In this document: one piece after another, positions 61,977 to 64,000 of the stretch
How positions within the stretch are numbered: the stretch's first letter is position 1
How the letters are laid out: each line of letters opens with the position of its first letter
DNA from: Phytophthora colocasiae
Taxonomy: Eukaryota > Oomycota > Peronosporomycetes > Peronosporales > Peronosporaceae
Length of the DNA: 64,000 nt
Direction of reading: 5' to 3'
NCBI GenBank assembly: GCA_018806915.1
Contig: JAGKQI010000033.1
Coordinates: forward strand, 434,001 to 498,000
Notes under the pieces: generated by a model
Seen by the model: only the letters and a program-made list of their open reading frames with translations
The model's database searches: none
Told to the model about the DNA's origin: nothing
Program-made: the position numbers and the translations under genes

Positions 61977-64000
61977 ATGGAACGGATGAAGAACGATGGT
62001 GGTAAGCGTGATGAAGATCGAGCAGCAATCTACGTAGCTACCGTACGACCTGCGATGGCAACGAAGAAGTTCCGACGAATACGGTTGGAAGGGCTGTTGG
62101 AAATTGAGTCCCAAGGCACACCCGAAGACGATGGAAGTTCGAGTATGGCGATTGAGGAGCCTGAGAACACGGCTGTGACGACGAAGCCTGACAATGAACG
62201 TGCGCGAAGCGGAAAAGAATCGGCCTCGACAACAGCGGCAGATAATGCGAAAGCTGGAGAAGGCGCGGACGATGCTATGGGCGATACCGGTACGAGTGAA
62301 GTCGAATCTGGAGAAGGCGATTGCAAAGCCAGTAACGACCAGACTACTACCAGCGGTGAAGTTGATACTGGAGAAGGCGCAACGGACCCGGAGCCGGATG
62401 GAGAAGAACGAGCTATGAAACGACGACGTGTGACTGCCGAACGACGATCGCAACGACGACTAGCACGCCGAGCCGCTAGACAACGTAGACAGGAGAAGTT
62501 GAATGACCAGCGATCAGTCAAACAACGCAAAGATGATCGACGAGAACGATTGATACAGGCGCGACGAAACGAAGCTAATAGAGTCTTGCAGAAGCTGGCG
62601 GAGCGACGGCGTGAGCGGGAAGTGACTCCGGTAACAGCAGAACGCGAGAAAACGGTTCCGGTGAAGCTGGTGAAGCGGACGCGTGAGCATGCAACGACTA
62701 CCACAGCGACTGACGATGACGATGGAGAATACGTACGTTCCAAAGATGGATTACCGACGGCGAAAGTGCGGGTGAATCGTACTTGGAAGGACATTAAGCT
62801 CGACAGTTGCGCGCGATATACAGTGGCAGGCACAGAATGGATGCAGCAGGGAGAACGAATAGACGTTGAAGCACCAGTAGACTTCGTTGAAGGAATTGGT
62901 GGTTTCCTATTAGATGTTGTCGGAGTTTGGCGATTTCATCTTAAGACTGTGTTCGGAGAAGCTGTATGTGTGGACGCCTGTATTATCGATGGATGCGATG
63001 ACGAATTTCTGCTGGGAGTTGACTTTCTGAAGAAGCATGGAGCGAAACTTGACTTTGCACGCAATGAACTCATGTACAGAGCGAAGGAGCGAAGAGTGAT
63101 CATTCCGTTTCGTACAGACACAGCAACAGAAGATGATGGTACTAGTGCACGAGTGGCCGCAGTTCGGATGACGAGGCGAACGCAGTTGACGGGGAACGCT
63201 GTAACACCAGTGGAGGTGTCCGTAGCTGCTCCTGACGGTGAACTTGGAATGTTTGTCCCTACACGATGTGCTGGAGCTGTGATGTTGGCGTCTACCGTCA
63301 CAAGAGCACAGAACGGTAAGGCAATAGTACCAATGATCAATGCTGCACCAGGAAGGACGAAATTGCCCTCGAAGAAAGAACTGGGTGTCTGGATTCCAAT
63401 CGACAGTGACATGGAACGTGACCGCGTGAAGAACTGGTTGGATGAGATCGGCAACCAGGAACCTCTGAAGGACGAGAACGACGTAAAAATCGGTGTTGAA
63501 GATGAAGAGAGTCGCGAATTGATCCTGAAGCTGCTGAGAACGTATAGAAATCTTGTCGAGACTACTGGTGATTGTCCTCCAGCGACGGCACTTCCTGTGG
63601 AACACCATATTGACACCGGCGATGCTGCACCTATGATGCTGAAAAGACGACGTCAAGCACAGACTGATGAAGCAATCATTGAAGAAAACGTGAAGAAGAT
63701 GTTGGCGGCTGGAGTCATCGAAGAAGGCAATGGAGCTTGGGGATTTCCCGTGGTGTTAGTGCGTAAAAAGGATGGGGAAGTCAGATTCTGCGTCGATTAT
63801 CGAGCGCTGAACAAAATTACACGGAAGGACGTCTACCCTTTGCCGCGTATTGATGAAACTCTGGAAGCGTTGGGCGGTGCACTATTATTTTCAACTCTCG
63901 ACTTGAAAGCCGGATACTGGCAGATATTGATGGCGTTGCGCGACAAAGTGAAGACGGCGTTTATGACGAAGCAAGGACTATACCAATTCGTACGGATGCC
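61977..64000 (+). CDS. Gypsy pol polyprotein, 3' end off window
   Basis: The frame is open from 61923, first Met at 61977, and runs to the edge (over 670 codons). After 250 residues of charged linker comes a retropepsin-like domain: TWKDIKLDSCARYTVAGTEW, then DGCDDEFLLGVDFLKKHGAK. The RT begins MLAAGVIEEGNGAWGFPVVL, VRKKDGEVRFCVDYRALNKI, YPLPRIDETLEALGGALLF and STLDLKAGYWQI (first catalytic Asp), and the window ends at YQFVRM, before the YxDD box. The protease active site reads Asp-Ser-Cys instead of Asp-Ser/Thr-Gly. The pol frame is +1 relative to gag, with about 60 nt between the gag stop and the point where pol opens, so no simple frameshift links them. Confidence 0.82.
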   Translation, partial: MERMKNDGGKRDEDRAAIYVATVRPAMATKKFRRIRLEGLLEIESQGTPEDDGSSSMAIEEPENTAVTTKPDNERARSGKESASTTAADNAKAGEGADDAMGDTGTSEVESGEGDCKASNDQTTTSGEVDTGEGATDPEPDGEERAMKRRRVTAERRSQRRLARRAARQRRQEKLNDQRSVKQRKDDRRERLIQARRNEANRVLQKLAERRREREVTPVTAEREKTVPVKLVKRTREHATTTTATDDDDGEYVRSKDGLPTAKVRVNRTWKDIKLDSCARYTVAGTEWMQQGERIDVEAPVDFVEGIGGFLLDVVGVWRFHLKTVFGEAVCVDACIIDGCDDEFLLGVDFLKKHGAKLDFARNELMYRAKERRVIIPFRTDTATEDDGTSARVAAVRMTRRTQLTGNAVTPVEVSVAAPDGELGMFVPTRCAGAVMLASTVTRAQNGKAIVPMINAAPGRTKLPSKKELGVWIPIDSDMERDRVKNWLDEIGNQEPLKDENDVKIGVEDEESRELILKLLRTYRNLVETTGDCPPATALPVEHHIDTGDAAPMMLKRRRQAQTDEAIIEENVKKMLAAGVIEEGNGAWGFPVVLVRKKDGEVRFCVDYRALNKITRKDVYPLPRIDETLEALGGALLFSTLDLKAGYWQILMALRDKVKTAFMTKQGLYQFVRM

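Larger units (their letters stand above)
61140..64000 (+). mobile_element. second Ty3/Gypsy element, truncated 5', continues off window
   Basis: A plus-strand gag remnant (61217-61864) and a long open pol (61977 to the window end) belong to a different Gypsy lineage from the minus-strand neighbour. Left of 61140 only the GGATC array is found, with no LTR, so the 5' LTR and gag N-terminus are missing here. Confidence 0.75.

Noticed and set aside
1..64000. CRISPR arrays, bacterial-type operons, rRNA genes
   Set aside because: None seen. The regular repeats present are coding repeats, minisatellites or GGATC arrays, and the genes have eukaryotic introns.

Overview
The window is nuclear DNA of an oomycete, most likely a Phytophthora or close relative (Peronosporales). 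The evidence is short 50-100 nt GT-AG introns, compact conserved genes about 100 bp apart, oomycete-type Ty3/Gypsy elements with a second archaeal-type RNase H, PIF/Harbinger elements with a separate Myb/SANT ORF, SWIM-zinc-finger MULEs with a C-terminal Ulp1 domain, and runs of Ser/Thr/Pro-rich secreted proteins. The species was not determined; no database search was possible.

Layout. (1) 1-11.7 kb and 14.1 kb: a TPR plus J-domain gene runs off the left edge, followed by degraded copies of a two-gene unit (an unrecognised gene, called gene X here, plus pieces of the TPR-J gene). Copies of gene X have been hit by a Harbinger element (1583-4334, 3-bp target duplication) and by a MULE (11663-14110, 9-bp target duplication). 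A broken MULE-SWIM-Ulp1 gene fills 5.4-9.8 kb and a long hairpin lies at 10.2 kb. (2) 14.3-24.5 kb: an island of conserved genes: Ku80, TSR2, an NYN/Zc3h12a-type RNase sharing a divergent promoter with a PDE12/ANGEL-like nuclease, and a large IQ-motif protein. (3) 24.6-29.5 kb: four same-strand genes for secreted, Ser/Thr-rich, probably GPI-anchored proteins, one with a higher-order repeat. (4) 30.0-35.9 kb: an old, full-length but fully degraded Gypsy element with LTRs and a CAGCC target duplication. (5) 36.3-41.3 kb: a broken sugar transporter followed by a tandem array of the gene X/TPR-J unit, ending in a mosaic scrap of the transporter locus. (6) 41.4-47.7 kb: a second conserved island: phosphopantothenate-cysteine ligase, BolA, AP-1 sigma, a CCDC148-like protein and an F-box-like protein. 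(7) 47.7-64 kb: retrotransposon territory. A minus-strand Gypsy element with gag, protease, RT, two RNase H domains, integrase and a chromodomain remnant lies between two GGATC-rich arrays. A different plus-strand Gypsy element runs off the right edge.

The two islands are housekeeping genes (DNA end joining, ribosome assembly, RNA decay, CoA synthesis, Fe-S/redox, vesicle traffic, probable flagellum). The regions between them are shaped by nested transposition and segmental duplication. The observations most worth follow-up are the gag-pro -1 frameshift signal at 57.4 kb, the extreme GGATCC density across the 50-61 kb element and its flanks, the gene X/TPR-J repeat family, and the secreted mucin-like cluster.
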